From: Rhizobium sp. P32RR-XVIII
GTDB taxonomy: Bacteria; Pseudomonadota; Alphaproteobacteria; Rhizobiales; Rhizobiaceae
Assembly: GCF_012641395.1 (NCBI RefSeq)
Contig: NZ_JABAIH010000002.1
Coordinates: forward strand, 682,001-746,000
Length of the DNA: 64,000 bases
Direction: 5' to 3'
Made by a program: the position numbers and the translations under genes
The notes under the pieces: model-generated
The model's database searches: none
What the model was told of the DNA's origin: nothing
The model's input: the letters and a program-made list of their open reading frames with translations, nothing else
Part shown: positions 62,611 through 64,000 of the stretch, one piece after another
Position numbering within the stretch: the first letter of the stretch is position 1
Layout of the letters: every line of letters begins with the position of its first letter

Positions 62611-63327
62611 ATGATGTCCTCTGCCGTCGAAGGCAAAACCGCCCCCGTCTCGGTGATGAGCGCGCTGATCCTGCGCGCGATCGTTGATCAGACGATCATG
62701 CCCGAATTCGAAAGGACGGGCGGCACTGCAAGGATGATCTGGGATCCGACCGTTGGCCTGATACGCCGCATCGCCGAGGGGGAAATGGCCGATGCGATCG
62801 TCGCGATCGACTGGGCGATCGACGAGCTGGAATCGAAAGACCTGCTCGACCCCGCGTCGCGAAGGCCCTTGGCGCAGGCCTCCGTGGGCGTGGCCGTGCT
62901 GGCCGGCGCGCCTCGGCCTGACATCTCGACGCCGGAGGCGCTTCGCCGTATCCTCCTCGATACGCCGACGCTGGTTTACTCGCGCACAGGTGCCAGCGGC
63001 ATCTTCTTCGAGAAGATGATCGACGATTTCGGCATTGGCGATGAGATCAGGGCCAAGGCGCTTGTGGTGAACGCCGGGCTGACGGCGGAAAGACTCGTGA
63101 GCGGCGAGGTGGCAATAGCCATTCAGCAAGTGAGCGAGCTGTTGGCCGTGCCCGGCACGGATCTCGTCGGCGCATTGCCGTCGGAGCTCGGCGCGACGAC
63201 TGATTTCAGCGTGGCGGTGTTCAAGAACACGGCGGCCGCTGATGCCGCAGAGCGGTTCCTCGGCGAGCTTTTCACGCCACTTGCCCGGAGGGCCTATCAG
63301 GCCGCCGGGCTCGAACCCCGGTTCTGA
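62611..63327 (+). CDS. ModA-like substrate-binding-fold protein without signal peptide
   Basis: A 238-residue type 2 periplasmic-binding-protein fold: ILRAIVDQTIMPEFERTGGT, LAQASVGVAVLAGAPRPDIS, TPTLVYSRTGASGIFFEKMI and QQVSELLAVPGTDLVGALP. The match is to ModA-type and extracellular binding domains, yet the N-terminus (SSAVEGKTAPVSVMSALILR) has no signal peptide and no transporter genes follow. It probably acts in the cytoplasm, perhaps as a ligand sensor or recruited enzyme. ATG 62611 is eight bases after the RraA stop. Confidence 0.75.
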   Translation: MMSSAVEGKTAPVSVMSALILRAIVDQTIMPEFERTGGTARMIWDPTVGLIRRIAEGEMADAIVAIDWAIDELESKDLLDPASRRPLAQASVGVAVLAGAPRPDISTPEALRRILLDTPTLVYSRTGASGIFFEKMIDDFGIGDEIRAKALVVNAGLTAERLVSGEVAIAIQQVSELLAVPGTDLVGALPSELGATTDFSVAVFKNTAAADAAERFLGELFTPLARRAYQAAGLEPRF

Positions 63328-63381
63328 CTAACAGGGCAGGTCTGACAATCAGACCCGATCTGATCAACAAGCGAGAGCAAT

Positions 63382-64000
63382 ATGTCGGCAAGACCCCGTA
63401 TCGTCCTTCTCCATGCAACGCCTGTGGCGGTGCAACCCGTCCAGACCGCGTTCAAGGAGCTCTGGCCGGAGGCTGAACTCGTCAATCTTCTCGATGATTC
63501 CCTCAGTCCGGACCGGGCGCGCGAACCGGAGCTGACCGAAGCGTTGATCGAGCGTTTCGTCAATCTTGGGCGCTACGGCCACTCTGTGGGCGCCGACGGT
63601 ATCCTTGTCACTTGTTCGGCTTTCGGCCCGGCGATCGACAGGATGGCTGCGGAACTACCGGTGCCGGTGCTCAAACCCAATGAGGCGATGTTTCATGCGG
63701 CCGTCGCCAGCGGGAAGCGGATCGGCATGATTGCGACCTTCGGGCCGTCGGTCGGCACGATGACCGGTGAATTCGAGGAATACACCGCCGGGGTGGGCTC
63801 GCCCGCAAGCCTCAGGACCATTCTCGTCGCAGACGCGATGACCGCACTTCGGGCGGGCGATGTCGAGACCCATAACCGTCTGATCGCCGAGCGGGCGCCG
63901 GAGCTCGATGGCATGGATACGATCATGCTGGCGCATTTCTCGACGTCGCAGGCCGCCGAGGCGGTGCAGCGACGGGTCGATATTCCTGTGCTGAGCGCGC
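63382..64000 (+). CDS. Asp/Glu racemase-superfamily protein, partial
   Basis: The gene runs off the right edge; 206 codons are visible. It has the aspartate/glutamate racemase fold with a first cysteine region DGILVTCSAFGPAIDRMA and VPVLKPNEAMFHAAVASGKR, resembling arylmalonate decarboxylase and hydantoin racemase types. It follows the ModA-like gene by 54 bp on the same strand and probably belongs to the same operon. The second catalytic cysteine would lie beyond the window. No function can be fixed. Confidence 0.8.
   Translation, partial: MSARPRIVLLHATPVAVQPVQTAFKELWPEAELVNLLDDSLSPDRAREPELTEALIERFVNLGRYGHSVGADGILVTCSAFGPAIDRMAAELPVPVLKPNEAMFHAAVASGKRIGMIATFGPSVGTMTGEFEEYTAGVGSPASLRTILVADAMTALRAGDVETHNRLIAERAPELDGMDTIMLAHFSTSQAAEAVQRRVDIPVLSA

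Overview
The window looks like chromosome from a Rhizobiales bacterium, most likely Rhizobiaceae. Supporting signs are a long B12-dependent ribonucleotide reductase, HlyU-family, DUF982 and DUF1203 proteins, a ribitol ABC-transport operon, and alphaproteobacterial palindromic repeats. I do not assign a genus. Function calls come from reading translated sequence and recalling families; no search was run.

Layout. 1-7.6 kb: start of a secreted aldose 1-epimerase, a LacI-type repressor with two tandem operator-like palindromes, then a ribitol operon (binding protein, ATPase, permease, ribitol 2-dehydrogenase, FGGY pentulokinase). 7.7-11.8 kb: a periplasmic molybdenum hydroxylase (large subunit, 2Fe-2S subunit, triheme cytochrome c), bracketed by a ~65 bp direct repeat whose two copies keep the same hairpin. 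12.2-14.7 kb: HxlR regulator, Old Yellow Enzyme, and a GIY-YIG gene embedded in four palindromic repeats. 14.7-31.9 kb: housekeeping and stress genes (nrdJ, gpt, Usp, CinA-like, wrbA, MscS channel, tRNA-Leu, VanZ-like, ilvA, hlyU, diguanylate cyclase) and two regulator/oxidoreductase pairs (TetR-SDR, LysR-AzoR). 31.9-43.7 kb: a frameshifted cpdB, PilZ, DMT exporter, Lrp-alanine dehydrogenase, sulfur and cysteine genes (sseA, alaX, cysK), an SDR lacking its catalytic lysine and an S1C protease-like protein lacking its triad.

43.7-52.8 kb is accessory-looking: XRE, two DUF982 genes, a DUF4157-like putative metalloprotease, DUF1643, DUF1796, small secreted or membrane proteins, a NarXL-like two-component pair and tRNA-Asn. 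53.07-60.8 kb is the clearest foreign or decayed segment. It starts at tRNA-Cys and holds an XRE regulator with a DUF6634-like gene, a broken FtsH-like AAA/M41 protease, the headless C-terminal half of a YhaN-type ATPase and a SARP/TPR regulator with an odd signal-peptide N-terminus. It ends inside a four-carbon-acid kinase gene (otnK) of which only 28 codons remain. No integrase or second attachment site is visible.

60.8-64 kb: what is left of a tetronate or related acid-sugar module: otnI with the otnK stub, divergent from an RraA-family protein, a ModA-like binding protein without a signal peptide, and an Asp/Glu racemase-family gene running off the end. I found no CRISPR array, rRNA, complete insertion sequence or riboswitch.
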